A stretch of 64,000 nt of DNA from Corynebacterium glucuronolyticum (lineage in GTDB: Bacteria; Actinomycetota; Actinomycetes; Mycobacteriales; Mycobacteriaceae), in NCBI GenBank assembly GCA_022772305.1, contig JALFAQ010000061.1, forward strand, positions 1 to 64,000, given 5' to 3'. The position numbers were made by a program, and so were the translations under genes. Positions 27,701 through 36,290 of the stretch are shown here, one piece after another. Under the pieces are notes generated by a model. That model was not told the origin of the DNA and did no database searches. It saw nothing but the letters and a program-made list of their open reading frames with translations. Each line of letters opens with the position of its first letter. Position 1 is the stretch's first letter.

Positions 27701-27942
27701 TTGTGCCTTCGCTTGAAAGAATGCCGAGCCACGAGGTTTTCGATCGCGGGTGGAAACGTATCCATCGGGACATCTTTTGGTTGCACTACCTTGTGTCCAT
27801 TTACCCGTTCAACCCATAGACAAAGCCCCCCAGAGGGCTCGTAGAGTCCGTGCAATTTGTAGGCGACCATAGTGTCATTCTTACCAGGTACCCACCACAC
27901 ACCCAGTATTGCCAAAACGGGCTGGTCTAGAAGTCGTCCCAT
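24742..27942 (-). CDS. SNF2-family DEAD/DEAH helicase (HelZ type)
   Basis: 1066 aa. C-terminal SNF2 motor: motif I LADDMGLGKTLQ (near residue 605), Ia APTSVISNWKAEA, II DEAQAIKN (near 700), III ALTGTPVENRL, then the second RecA domain with VLIFTQYR, SLKAGGTGLNLT, MDRWWNP and the motif VI region ATDRAYRIGQ (near 1010). The N-terminal 480 residues are the bacterial SNF2-associated domain; a charged helix (about 480-545) separates it from the motor. The protein resembles M. tuberculosis HelZ (Rv2101). It overlaps the SWIM gene, forming a two-gene unit. ATG 27942 is taken as start, but the homology begins near residue 24 (ATG in frame), so a start there is possible. Likely role: ATP-driven DNA translocation in repair or genome defence. 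Confidence 0.88.
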   Translation of the reverse strand: MGRLLDQPVLAILGVWWVPGKNDTMVAYKLHGLYEPSGGLCLWVERVNGHKVVQPKDVPMDTFPPAIENLVARHSFKRRHNTALLTPRENQVTLPIPTAALAPREAIYFLEEVYSAGVSRGITHDQKDSLAPDLWWLAVMVVGLRRFVYAGRIVVRCSWHDDAWWPEWELVRSVEARSWLAAMQASAPGIVIRNGPPDLAENIARHWVHWIANTALECEADKPRPYNLHPFLQALLQSRPLARFSPKLVTALNEWKNSLSTTAVSLVFLVEEAPEEDPHDEPWIIRAKVREGTAPLLPIRTSQFDTAIKRKVNVLHDKACSITSLLDPAVHGRGRATNLDDGDWDVGLTTEEILSFVNDDVDRLKGAGFEVLFPRSWTSASVTAKLRTQGADAARVTGQAKFGLSNIVAYDWHLSVGDTELTDMEMRDLIHSSSDLVKIRGSWVHVDGTSLRKVREYMAEIAGLDIDGLQDKIEKLQSRIAEMERSGADKQPDTPDTKEEFDELVEKLATAEHELDRLLTADNVQGESSIERIRALALAQADNQDLEFTGNSWTAALVGSGVNIVPEPVEVPDTVTATLRPYQQRGVDWLAWMSSMNLGAVLADDMGLGKTLQVLSLIAYELAQDPNRPPTLVIAPTSVISNWKAEAKRFVPSLTVALHHGASRKTGEDLVNQVNRLDVLVTSYGTVVRDFLELQKCEWDHVIVDEAQAIKNTATATNRAVRSVHARQRIALTGTPVENRLSEMRAILDFCNPGILGSATFFRNHFAKPIEREEDSDLADRFRALTAPFILRRLKTDPAVINELPDKYEQIVTVKMTPEQAALYQSYVNDVQRKLEEQKMGGIQYRGIVLASLTRIKQICNHPAHFLDDGSEMTHRGKHRSGKVEKLMEIVDAAMLSNRRVLIFTQYRAFGTMLQKYLAERTGVEIPFLHGGVPQKKRTEMVAEFQAEGGPPIFILSLKAGGTGLNLTAATEVVHMDRWWNPAVENQATDRAYRIGQNSDVHVYKMVAAGTLEEKIQKVLEDKTKLAGSVVGTGEGWITELNPQQLSELMAYRSEAKRTAQDVKRF

Positions 27943-28306
27943 GGTTCAGTAACCCCATACACGTATGCCCCCCCCCTAAAACGCAGGTTAATCAACAGCC
28001 AGTTGCCCGTTCGCTACTTCTAGACCGTGACCATTACATGCCACTCCGCTTGAAAAACAAGACATGGACAGCCGATCCGTGGCATGCACCCACGATGATT
28101 CGGGGGTAAAAAACGTCTCTAATATACACACTTTTCCCAGGTCGAAAAATATGACTTTGCCCCCACTGGATTTTTTTAAGGAAAATTTTCGAAAAATCAC
28201 GGTGCGCTTCGTCACACATCTTTATAGTGGTGCGTATCACTTAGCCCGCATAAGTTATAACCACTCTATGCGGGCACTCATCTATTACCCTTGCAAAGGA
28301 GTGATC
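27943..28306. promoter_or_regulatory. Divergent promoter region with poly-C tract and inverted repeat before putA
   Basis: A run of nine C (27968-27976) lies 26 bp upstream of the helicase start. Close to putA a perfect 9-bp inverted repeat GCCCGCATA/TATGCGGGC (28244-28252 and 28267-28275, 14-nt spacer) ends 31 bp before the ATG; it could be a regulator site or a leader hairpin. AT-rich stretches around 28130-28200 may hold promoters. Confidence 0.5.
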
Positions 28307-31300
28307 ATGACCACCGCCGACGACAATCGCGCTTGGGATCCTGCTCAGCTGCGGCCAGAACGCTCAACTGATGTAGATACCCTTGTCGATGCTGCTGTTT
28401 CCCGCGCCCACCAATGGTTGCATGAAACCGCAGAGGTAGATGCCCAAGACGAAGGAACACAGCAACTTGCTGCTCTGCTCCAAGATAAGAAGGGTGTCGA
28501 ATTCACCATGGACTTCGTCGACAGGGTCATGCGACCTGAAGACGATGCCGTGGCAGCCAAGGCTTTGCGTACCACCGCCCGTGGTGTCGATGCTTCTTTT
28601 CTCGGGACTATCAATGCTCTCCTTGTGGGTGCCGGAGCCTTCGTCGGTCCGATCCTCCCCTCCATCGTCATGCCCCTGGCCAGAATGCGACTGCGCCAAC
28701 TCGTAGGCCACCTGGTCCTCGATGCTGATTCCGACTCACTGGACAAACTGCTTGATCGGGCTGCCGAACGTGGCGAACAACTCAACCTCAACTTGCTCGG
28801 CGAAGCGGTTCTGGGCGAGGAGGAAGCTCGCCGCCGTACGGAACTCACCCTCGGTCTCATCAATAACCCCAAAGTCACCTACGTTTCAGTGAAGGCTTCG
28901 TCGATGGTGGCACAGCTGAATCCGTGGGATATCCCGGGTTCTGTGGAACGGCTCAAAGAGCGCTTGCGTCCGCTCTACCACGCAGCCCGCAACCGCAACC
29001 CGCGTGTGTTTATCAACATGGACATGGAGGAGTACCACGACCTCCACCTGACTATCAAGCTGTTTACTGAGCTTCTCAATGAACCTGAACTGCGCGATCT
29101 GGAAGCTGGCATCGTTCTCCAGGCATATCTTCCTGATACCCTGCACGCGCTCGAGCAGCTGGCGCGCTTCGCTACAGAGCGCGTTGCCGCAGGTGGCGCG
29201 AAAATTAAGATTCGCCTGGTGAAGGGCGCAAACCTATCGATGGAAAAGGTGCAAGCCGAGGTGCACTCCTGGCATCAGGCCCCGTACCTCTCCAAATCTG
29301 ACGTGGATGCCAACTACTACCGACTACTCGATTACATTCTGCAGCCAGAATTCGCCCATGCGGTGAGGATCGGTGTCGCCAGCCACAATCTTTTCACTGT
29401 CGCCTTGGCCTGGGAGCTCGCTCACTCTCGCGGAGTGACAGACATGGTCGATTCGGAAATGCTACAGGGGATGGCCCCTGGTCAGCAGGCCGCCGTGCGA
29501 AAGGTTTTCGGAGATCAGATCCTCTACACTCCTGTTGTGCACAAGGATGACTTCGATGTTGCCGTGTCCTATCTCGTTCGTCGTCTCGAAGAAAATGCGG
29601 CCGAGCAAAACTTCCTGCACGCCCTCTTCGCGCCGAAGACCCCGGGCGATGACCCTATCGACAAGCAAGAGGATGTTTTCCGCACCTCCGTTGCCAAACG
29701 GTGGGATGTGTTCGCCGGAGCGCATCGCATCGCCGATGGCCACCAATGGCGCCCCACTCACCGTGCTGGCTTCCATAACGAGCCGGATACCGATCCAGCG
29801 CTCGAACTGAATCGGACCTGGGTAGACGATGCTTTGGAGCAAAAACCACAGACGAAGGAAGTCTTCAAGGTAACGGACAGCGCGTCTGTGGATTCTTATG
29901 TTGAAACCGCAGTCATCCACGGCAAGAAGTGGGCCGAAGTCCCGGCATCTCGACGCGCCGAGTTGTTGGCAGCAGTCGCCGAGGAGTTGCGAGCCCGCCG
30001 TCCAGAATTCATTTCTGTCATGGCACATGAGGCGAACAAGACGGTGACCCAATCAGATCCTGAGGTATCTGAGGCTATCGACTTCGCCGAGTACTACGGG
30101 CAGAGTGCTCTCACCGTGGATGCGCACCAGGCTGAATTCACGCCGAATACCGTCACCGTCGTCGCTCCACCATGGAACTTCCCCGTCGCTATCCCCACTG
30201 GTGGCGTAACCTCCGCCCTCGCTGCTGGATCAGCGGTCATTCTTAAACCCGCCCCGCAGGTGGTGCAGTGTGCAACTCGAATCGTCGAAGCTATCCACGC
30301 AGCCCTTGACCGTCAGGGGCTCCCCCAAGAGCTCGTTCAGCTGGTGGCAACTGACGAGGCCGATGCAGGCAAGCGCCTCATTTCTCACCCTGATGTGGAT
30401 GCAGTCATTCTCACTGGTGCATCTCAGACTGCGGAGCTCTTCCGCAGCTGGAATCCGCACATGACGCTCATGGCTGAAACCTCCGGCAAAAATGCTCTCA
30501 TCATCACCCCTTCCGCTGACCCGGATCTAGCCGTTGCGGATCTTTATAATTCCGCCTTTGGTCACTCGGGTCAGAAATGCTCCGCTGCATCGCTCGTCAT
30601 TTTGGTGGGCGCTGCGGGAGAATCTGAGCGCATCCGCCAGCAGCTTATCGACGCCACCTCCACCCTCATTCCTGGTCCCGGCACCGATATCCGCACAACG
30701 ATGAACGGACTCATCGAAGAGCCCGGTGAAAAGCTCCTGCGTGGGCTCACCACACTGGAGCCGGGCGAAACCTGGCTATTGAAACCAGAGAAGCTGAACG
30801 AGGAGGGCACGCTGTGGTCACCGGGCATCCGGGATAATGTGCGTCCAGGTAGCTGGTACCACACCCACGAGTGCTTCGGCCCCGTCCTCGGAATCATGCA
30901 CGCCTCCACGCTGGAGGAGGCCATTGAATGGCAAAACAGCACTGGCTACGGCCTCACTGGTGGTATCCATAGCCTTGACGACGAGGAGATCCGTTACTGG
31001 ATTGACCACGTTGAGGTGGGTAACGCTTACGTCAACCGCGGAATAACGGGTGCTGTTGTTCAACGCCAGCCGTTCGGCGGCTGGAAGGAGTCCGTTGTCG
31101 GTCCCGGCGCGAAGGCTGGCGGGCCAAACTACGTAACACAGATGGGCACGTGGACGGACCCGGACGAGCTCACCCCGGTGGAGTCTGGAAGTGTGCTGCC
31201 GGAGGTAAATGCAGTCCTGCAAGCCTCCGAGAAGCTTCTCGACGATGCTAACTTCGCCTGGCTTCGTCAGGCAGCGCACCTGGATCAGCGGGCGTGGGAC

Positions 31301-31774
31301 ACCGAGTTTGGCCGCACCCACGACCATGCGGGGCTGAACAGCGAGGCGAATATTTTCCGCTATCTCCCCTTTGAGCCCGGCATTACCGTACTTGCCGGGG
31401 ACGGGTTCCAGCCGCGAGAGGTGCTTCGCGAACTGATTGCAAGCCTGCGTGCCGGAACGAAGGTCACGTGGGTTGCTGAGGGCGCACTCGCGGCTTTCGT
31501 ACAGGAGCTGCTTAACCTCGCAGGAGTTGATGCAACAGTGCATGACGGTACACCAAAGCTTGCCCGCGGCTCGCGTGTTCGTACCCTGGGCAGCGTCTCC
31601 GAAGCCTGGTATGAAAAGGCTGCCGAAACCGGTTCTGTCATTCTCGATGGCCCCGTGATTGCGGAGGGACGTCGCGAGTTGCTTCCGTACCTGCACGAAC
31701 AGGCAATTTCTGTAACGATGCACCGTTTCGGTATCCCCCGCGATACTGCTGGCCTGCGCAGCGAAGGCCTGTAG
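28307..31774 (+). CDS. putA: Bifunctional proline dehydrogenase / 1-pyrroline-5-carboxylate dehydrogenase PutA
   Basis: 1155 aa from ATG 28307, which has AAAGGAG upstream; the open frame continues further 5' but has no better start. Oxidizes proline to glutamate in two steps. The N-terminal FAD proline dehydrogenase barrel (about 60-440) shows KVTYVSVKASSM and RLVKGANLSMEK (near 300). The aldehyde dehydrogenase part (about 490-1000) has APPWNFPVAIPTGG, catalytic Glu724 in ETSGKN and Cys758 in HSGQKCSA. A C-terminal extension of about 150 residues follows. There is no ribbon-helix-helix DNA-binding domain as in E. coli PutA, so it is not its own repressor. The proline permease gene lies downstream after a 550-bp gap. 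Confidence 0.93.
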   Translation: MTTADDNRAWDPAQLRPERSTDVDTLVDAAVSRAHQWLHETAEVDAQDEGTQQLAALLQDKKGVEFTMDFVDRVMRPEDDAVAAKALRTTARGVDASFLGTINALLVGAGAFVGPILPSIVMPLARMRLRQLVGHLVLDADSDSLDKLLDRAAERGEQLNLNLLGEAVLGEEEARRRTELTLGLINNPKVTYVSVKASSMVAQLNPWDIPGSVERLKERLRPLYHAARNRNPRVFINMDMEEYHDLHLTIKLFTELLNEPELRDLEAGIVLQAYLPDTLHALEQLARFATERVAAGGAKIKIRLVKGANLSMEKVQAEVHSWHQAPYLSKSDVDANYYRLLDYILQPEFAHAVRIGVASHNLFTVALAWELAHSRGVTDMVDSEMLQGMAPGQQAAVRKVFGDQILYTPVVHKDDFDVAVSYLVRRLEENAAEQNFLHALFAPKTPGDDPIDKQEDVFRTSVAKRWDVFAGAHRIADGHQWRPTHRAGFHNEPDTDPALELNRTWVDDALEQKPQTKEVFKVTDSASVDSYVETAVIHGKKWAEVPASRRAELLAAVAEELRARRPEFISVMAHEANKTVTQSDPEVSEAIDFAEYYGQSALTVDAHQAEFTPNTVTVVAPPWNFPVAIPTGGVTSALAAGSAVILKPAPQVVQCATRIVEAIHAALDRQGLPQELVQLVATDEADAGKRLISHPDVDAVILTGASQTAELFRSWNPHMTLMAETSGKNALIITPSADPDLAVADLYNSAFGHSGQKCSAASLVILVGAAGESERIRQQLIDATSTLIPGPGTDIRTTMNGLIEEPGEKLLRGLTTLEPGETWLLKPEKLNEEGTLWSPGIRDNVRPGSWYHTHECFGPVLGIMHASTLEEAIEWQNSTGYGLTGGIHSLDDEEIRYWIDHVEVGNAYVNRGITGAVVQRQPFGGWKESVVGPGAKAGGPNYVTQMGTWTDPDELTPVESGSVLPEVNAVLQASEKLLDDANFAWLRQAAHLDQRAWDTEFGRTHDHAGLNSEANIFRYLPFEPGITVLAGDGFQPREVLRELIASLRAGTKVTWVAEGALAAFVQELLNLAGVDATVHDGTPKLARGSRVRTLGSVSEAWYEKAAETGSVILDGPVIAEGRRELLPYLHEQAISVTMHRFGIPRDTAGLRSEGL

Positions 31775-32325
31775 TCACACAGGACACCTGGTCACGGCGT
31801 TACAAGAGTAACAACGAGGGCGTCAATTTCCGTCTCACGGCATCCTGCGCCCTACCGTCACCACGATGCCTGCCTGAGGCAGTTGCAACAGACCAGCAGC
31901 GCTGAGATTGGACCGCAGGCCACGCACAAGCCGTGCCGTACACCCCACGTCCGATGCTCAGGCTAACCCCAATCGAGCTATAGCGACTTCGCACATGCTC
32001 TACAATTATCCTCTACCCACACGTGGTACCACGGACTCCACCCGCCGTCCACTCATCTGAGACTCGGCAGTACCTCTACCCTGTGTACGCCCTCGTCTTG
32101 CATACGGAACCAGGTCAATACACACAACTACATAGGGACACTGTTTTTCCACTGATCCCAAAATTTCGCTTATTTATGACAGCGACGGGTGTAGAACCGT
32201 ACTTTTTTGGACCTATCATTTCACTTAATAAAACTTTCGTGGTTAGTTAGAGTCCAAGGATTCACACACATCTCCAACCAGTTTCGGATGAACATGTGCA
32301 CCGTCGCGGAAAGGTTTTGAACCCA
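31775..32325. other. Intergenic region putA-putP
   Basis: About 550 bases with no supported gene; short frames here lack ribosome binding sites and similarity to anything I know. No strong hairpin follows putA, so some read-through to putP is possible. The A/T-rich segment at 32205-32250 is the best candidate for a putP promoter. Confidence 0.5.
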
Positions 32326-33861
32326 ATGAATGTCACGATTACCGACCAAACATGGTTCATCGTCGCCATCATCTTATATATGCTCCTCATGCTTGCCATC
32401 GGTTATTGGAGCTACCGGCAGACTGATCGTTACGATGAATACATGCTGGCTGGCCGCTCGCTCGGCCCTGTTGTTGCCGCCCTTTCCGCCGGCGCGGCAG
32501 ATATGAGTGGTTGGCTGCTCATGGGACTTCCCGGCGCGCTATTTGTCACTGGGCTTTCCGAGATTTGGATTGCCGTCGGCTTGTGTATCGGCGCCGCGAT
32601 TAACTGGATTATGGTTGCGCCACGGCTGCGGGCATATACAGAGGTCGCTGGAAACTCCATCACCATCCCCAGCTTCTTGGAGAACCGGCTCCATGATTCC
32701 TCGCATATTCTCCGCATCGTTGCGTCACTCGTTATCCTCGTATTCTTCACGTTCTATGTTTCCAGTGGCATGGTCTCGGGAGGAAAGTACTTCGAATCGA
32801 CATTCGGCGGTTCGTACATTGACGGCATGCTCATCATCGCCTTCGTCACGGTGGCGTATACCTTTATCGGTGGCTTCCTGGCGGTGAGCTATACGGATGC
32901 AGTGCAGGGCATGATTATGTTCGGTGCGCTGGTCATTGTCCCAATCGGTGCCTACATCATGATCGGCGGGGATTACGACATTTTCAGCTACGCCACGTCC
33001 AACCCCTACGGCCCGCACCCCGACGGAAACCCCTCGTATTTCTCCTTATTCACCGGAGTATCTGCAGCAGCAATCATCGGCAATTTAGCCTGGGGGCTCG
33101 GGTATTTCGGGCAGCCGCATATCATCGTTCGCTTCATGGCACTGCGTTCCCCCAAGGAAGCACGTTCCGGCATGTTCGTGACGGTGTTCTGGATGGTTAT
33201 CTGCGCGCTCGGGGCTGCCGGCACTGCGCTTGTGGGAACGGTGTTCTTCGGCGCATACCCGGAGCGCTCCATCACAGACCAGACCTCCTACGAAACGATC
33301 TTCCTCGACATGGGTCGGTTACTATTCCACCCGCTCATCGGCGGACTAATCCTCACGGCAGTCCTGGCCGCCATCATGTCAACCATGGCATCGCAGCTGC
33401 TCGTGGTCTCCTCGGCGCTCATTGAGGATCTGTACAAGATCACGACCAAGCGCACGCTTTCCGACGGCTTTCTCATGAACTTGTCTCGAACGGCCGTCGT
33501 TGCTGTGGCGATCATCGCCGCTCTGCTCGCCATTAACCCGAGTGATTCGATCCTTAGTCTGGTGGGCTTTGCATGGGCCGGCTTCGGATCGGCCTTCGGC
33601 CCGGTCATTCTGGCTTCGCTGTTCTGGAAGCGGCTCACTGCCCCCGGCGCGATCGCTGGCATGATCACGGGAACGATTATTGTCTTCGCCTGGGGCAATT
33701 CCGCCCTCGGTGACTGGCTTTACGAGATTGTCCCCGGCTTCCTCGGCGCTGGCCTCGTGCTCGTCATCGTTTCGCTGCTTACTGCTGCACCAACAGCTCG
33801 CACTCTGGATGAGTTCGAAAAGGCACAGGAGCTCGCCGTAACCGGTGGCTACGAAAAATAA
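32326..33861 (+). CDS. putP: Sodium/proline symporter PutP
   Basis: 511 aa from ATG 32326 (GGAAAGG 8-10 nt upstream); a start at 32296 would add ten residues that PutP lacks. Sodium:solute symporter family with about 13 membrane helices. PutP hallmarks are visible: GRSLGPVVAALSAGAADMSGWLL (given by its ends, about 43-65) containing the conserved SAGASDMSGW-type sodium-site segment, GLGYFGQPHIIVRFMA (about 258-273), and AAIMSTMASQLLVVSSA (about 346-362). It imports proline for PutA. A terminator hairpin follows at 33884. Confidence 0.94.
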   Translation: MNVTITDQTWFIVAIILYMLLMLAIGYWSYRQTDRYDEYMLAGRSLGPVVAALSAGAADMSGWLLMGLPGALFVTGLSEIWIAVGLCIGAAINWIMVAPRLRAYTEVAGNSITIPSFLENRLHDSSHILRIVASLVILVFFTFYVSSGMVSGGKYFESTFGGSYIDGMLIIAFVTVAYTFIGGFLAVSYTDAVQGMIMFGALVIVPIGAYIMIGGDYDIFSYATSNPYGPHPDGNPSYFSLFTGVSAAAIIGNLAWGLGYFGQPHIIVRFMALRSPKEARSGMFVTVFWMVICALGAAGTALVGTVFFGAYPERSITDQTSYETIFLDMGRLLFHPLIGGLILTAVLAAIMSTMASQLLVVSSALIEDLYKITTKRTLSDGFLMNLSRTAVVAVAIIAALLAINPSDSILSLVGFAWAGFGSAFGPVILASLFWKRLTAPGAIAGMITGTIIVFAWGNSALGDWLYEIVPGFLGAGLVLVIVSLLTAAPTARTLDEFEKAQELAVTGGYEK

Positions 33862-33883
33862 CGAGGTAGCTCGAGAAATATAG

Positions 33884-33919
33884 CCGAGGTGGTTGCGCGG
33901 GAACGCGGAGCCACCTCGG
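33884..33919 (+). terminator. Terminator of putP
   Basis: Nine-bp stem CCGAGGTGG/CCACCTCGG (33884-33892 with 33911-33919) with a second small GCG stem in the loop, followed by TTCCGTCT. It ends 16 bp before the next start codon. Confidence 0.7.
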
Positions 33920-33935
33920 TTCCGTCTAACGGGGT

Positions 33936-34637
33936 GTGACGACTTTTCTCCGGATCCTGCTTGCCCTCACCTGCGTACTCTCGGTGATCTCATTGATTCC
34001 GACGGCGGTGGTGTACACACCGCGTTTTGATGACTCTTCCATGGCGCTGCTCGCCACAACAGAACAACAACAGCGGTTTACCCTCACACGGCATCCTCCT
34101 CCCGCTGGGGCGACGTTGCGCTCAGTCGGTACTGCTCCGCCCCGCATGCACGTCCTTGGTTACTCACGCGACGAATTCGGTAAAGACTGGGCGAAAGCCC
34201 AGGCCTGCACGACACGTGAGCTCATCGCCACGGTGTCTCTCCCCGGCGCGACGCTGGACAAAAAGGACTGTTCACTCGACGGCGGGAGCGGGATCGACCC
34301 CTATTCAGGTGATCGCATCGACTCTCACACTGACCTCGAGTTAGACCACATTATCCCTCTTTCCGCCGCCTGGGATCTGGGAGCCTTTGCTTGGAGTGAG
34401 GAAAAAAGAGTGGCCTTTGCAAATGACCCGCTCAACCTCGTTATCGTGGAGAAAGAACAGAACCAGGCCAAGTCGGATCTCCTCCCTCACCAGTGGCTTC
34501 CACCCAACAGGCGGGCACGATGCTGGTACGCGCGCCGAGTAGCCGCAGTTGCGTCTTCCTACGGTCTTTCACTCCCCAAAACTGATAGGAACACTCTTAA
34601 GCATCAGTGTATTATTCGAGATTTCCTACAGATATAG
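33936..34637 (+). CDS. Exported HNH nuclease (GmrSD/DUF1524-like)
   Basis: 233 aa. GTG start at 33936, without a strong Shine-Dalgarno. An N-terminal hydrophobic segment (about 5-28) acts as signal or anchor, so the nuclease domain is outside the membrane. The HNH-type core is LELDHIIPLSAAWDLGA (about 131-147) followed by ANDPLNLVIVEKEQNQAKSD (about 162-181), the ordered His/Asn/Lys pattern of DUF1524/GmrSD-C nucleases. Cysteines near 93, 107 and 199 could pair outside the cell. Such secreted single-domain versions are common in Actinobacteria and may degrade external DNA; the intracellular GmrSD restriction partner domain (DUF262) is missing. Confidence 0.8.
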   Translation: MTTFLRILLALTCVLSVISLIPTAVVYTPRFDDSSMALLATTEQQQRFTLTRHPPPAGATLRSVGTAPPRMHVLGYSRDEFGKDWAKAQACTTRELIATVSLPGATLDKKDCSLDGGSGIDPYSGDRIDSHTDLELDHIIPLSAAWDLGAFAWSEEKRVAFANDPLNLVIVEKEQNQAKSDLLPHQWLPPNRRARCWYARRVAAVASSYGLSLPKTDRNTLKHQCIIRDFLQI

Positions 34638-34742
34638 CTAGAGTAGTGGGGCACAAACCTCCGCCTTCGGGCAGAGATAAGGTAAACTGGGTGGGAAAAC
34701 AGTCGCCCGGGGTTAACGAATACGAATGAAAGGTATCTACGC

Positions 34743-35213
34743 GTGACCACGCTTTTTACTGTCCTGCACGTCCTTGCTGCAATCCTGTTTTTGGGTCCGG
34801 TAACTATCGCTGTTTCTACTTTCCACAAGTACGCTCTCGAGGCTGACAACGGTAAGGATCGAGCCAAGGGAACCGCCAGCCTTCTACACCGCATTACGCG
34901 GGTATACGGTATTGGTTCACTGCTGGTGCCACTCCTTGGTGCCGGCGTGATGATTAGCGATTGGGCAACCTACAAGTCCCAGTACACGATTCACACGGGA
35001 ATTTTGCTCTCCATCATCGCATGGGCAATCTTGTTCTTCCTGATTCTCCCCCTCCAGAACAAGTGCATCCACCAGCTGGGTCTTGCTGAGGCCGGAACTG
35101 ATCCTGTGGATCTCTCGGGCTTCCACCTCACCAAGGCTGCAAAAAAGCTCCCCATGTACGGTGGCATCTTCTCTGCACTGTGGCTCATCACGGCCATCCT
35201 TATGTTCTTCTGA
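34743..35213 (+). CDS. Four-helix integral membrane protein (DUF2269-like)
   Basis: 156 aa, GTG start at 34743 with AAAGG 10 nt upstream. Four hydrophobic segments (about 5-25, 52-72, 82-104, 137-156) are seen; the first carries a conserved His in LHVLAAILFLGP, and the second follows HRITRVYGIGS. The pattern is like DUF2269 membrane proteins, some of which resemble heme-copper-linked membrane subunits, but no function is established. Monocistronic: own leader upstream and a terminator at 35234 downstream. Confidence 0.7.
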   Translation: MTTLFTVLHVLAAILFLGPVTIAVSTFHKYALEADNGKDRAKGTASLLHRITRVYGIGSLLVPLLGAGVMISDWATYKSQYTIHTGILLSIIAWAILFFLILPLQNKCIHQLGLAEAGTDPVDLSGFHLTKAAKKLPMYGGIFSALWLITAILMFF

Positions 35214-35233
35214 TCCCAACCACTTTCTCATCG

Positions 35234-35261
35234 GCGACACGTTACCCACGTGTCGCTTTTC
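35234..35261 (+). terminator. Terminator after the four-helix membrane protein
   Basis: Nine-bp stem GCGACACGT/ACGTGTCGC (35234-35242 with 35248-35256), 5-nt loop, TTTTCT tail, 20 bp past the stop codon. Confidence 0.85.
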
Positions 35262-35489
35262 TATTTGGCCCATCCCCCACGTGCATGCTCATTATCTAGT
35301 TCTCCCCCTCATGCATCACTTTGTGATGTATCAGCGCGCAGGAATATTAGGTAGTCTGAAATGACAACATCGCAGGCTCTCATGACATCAAGACCCCACC
35401 TGGGTCATCGGCTTTAGTAACAAGGAGATGATCCACATCGGAGTCCGGTCGTGCACTACGACTGGCACACTCTATTAGAAAGGATCGCT

Positions 35490-36290
35490 GTGGCTTTTCG
35501 TCTTGTCGCTCTCGACATGGATGGCACCCTTCTCACCCCGGAAGGTAATATTCCCCCTGAGTTCCCAGAACTGGCTCATGAGCTTATCGGTAAAGGGGTG
35601 CAGATCGTTCCGGCATCCGGGCGCCAGCTTGCCACGCTCAAAGCACAGTTCGAGGGCATCACAGATTCCTTCATCGCAGAAAACGGTGCCGTCGTCGCAG
35701 CAGGTGGCCGTATCATCGCCACCCACACCATCCCTGTGGAGTCCACGAAGCGGCTTCTGAAAGCCGTGGAGGACATCGACAATCCAAACTTTGGACTTGT
35801 TCTGTGCCACCCTTCCACCGCCTACGTCACGCGCAGCGACGAGGAATTTCTCGCAGAATGCTCCAAGTACTACCGCTCCCTCGAACTCGCGCCCGAGCTT
35901 ACTAGGTACGCGACCGACGAAGTCATCAAGATCGCTGTGTACGACTTCGAATCGGCGGAAAACAACACCACTCCCCTCATGTCCGAAATCTTGCCGGAAC
36001 TGACTGTCGTCACGTCCGGGCAGCACTGGACAGACATCATGACACCAGGTGTGCACAAAGGCATCGCCGTCGCCGACTTGTGCGATGCACTGGGACTCGC
36101 CAAGGAGCAGGTACTTGCCTTCGGCGATTACCTAAACGATTACGAGCTTTTGGCTGCGGCGGGTACTTCCTATGCCATGGAGAATGCCCACCCCGAGGTC
36201 AAAGAAATTGCAACAAATATCGCCCCCTCGAATGCCGATAACGGTGTGGTCACGGTACTGAGGAAGCTCCTGGAAGAAGGGAAACTGTGA
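35490..36290 (+). CDS. Cof-type HAD-IIB hydrolase (first of a coupled pair)
   Basis: 266 aa from GTG 35490 (GAAAGGATC just upstream); a GTG at 35451 would add 13 residues before the conserved start. Class IIB HAD phosphatase of the Cof/YidA group: motif I LDMDGTLLTPEG (about 7-18) with nucleophile Asp, motif II VPASGR (about 48-53), Lys in motif III within VHKGIA (about 190) and motif IV FGDYLNDYELL (about 212-222). Substrates are small phosphorylated metabolites, typically sugar phosphates or flavin/PLP precursors; not predictable here. Stop overlaps the next start by 4 bp. Confidence 0.88.
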   Translation: MAFRLVALDMDGTLLTPEGNIPPEFPELAHELIGKGVQIVPASGRQLATLKAQFEGITDSFIAENGAVVAAGGRIIATHTIPVESTKRLLKAVEDIDNPNFGLVLCHPSTAYVTRSDEEFLAECSKYYRSLELAPELTRYATDEVIKIAVYDFESAENNTTPLMSEILPELTVVTSGQHWTDIMTPGVHKGIAVADLCDALGLAKEQVLAFGDYLNDYELLAAAGTSYAMENAHPEVKEIATNIAPSNADNGVVTVLRKLLEEGKL

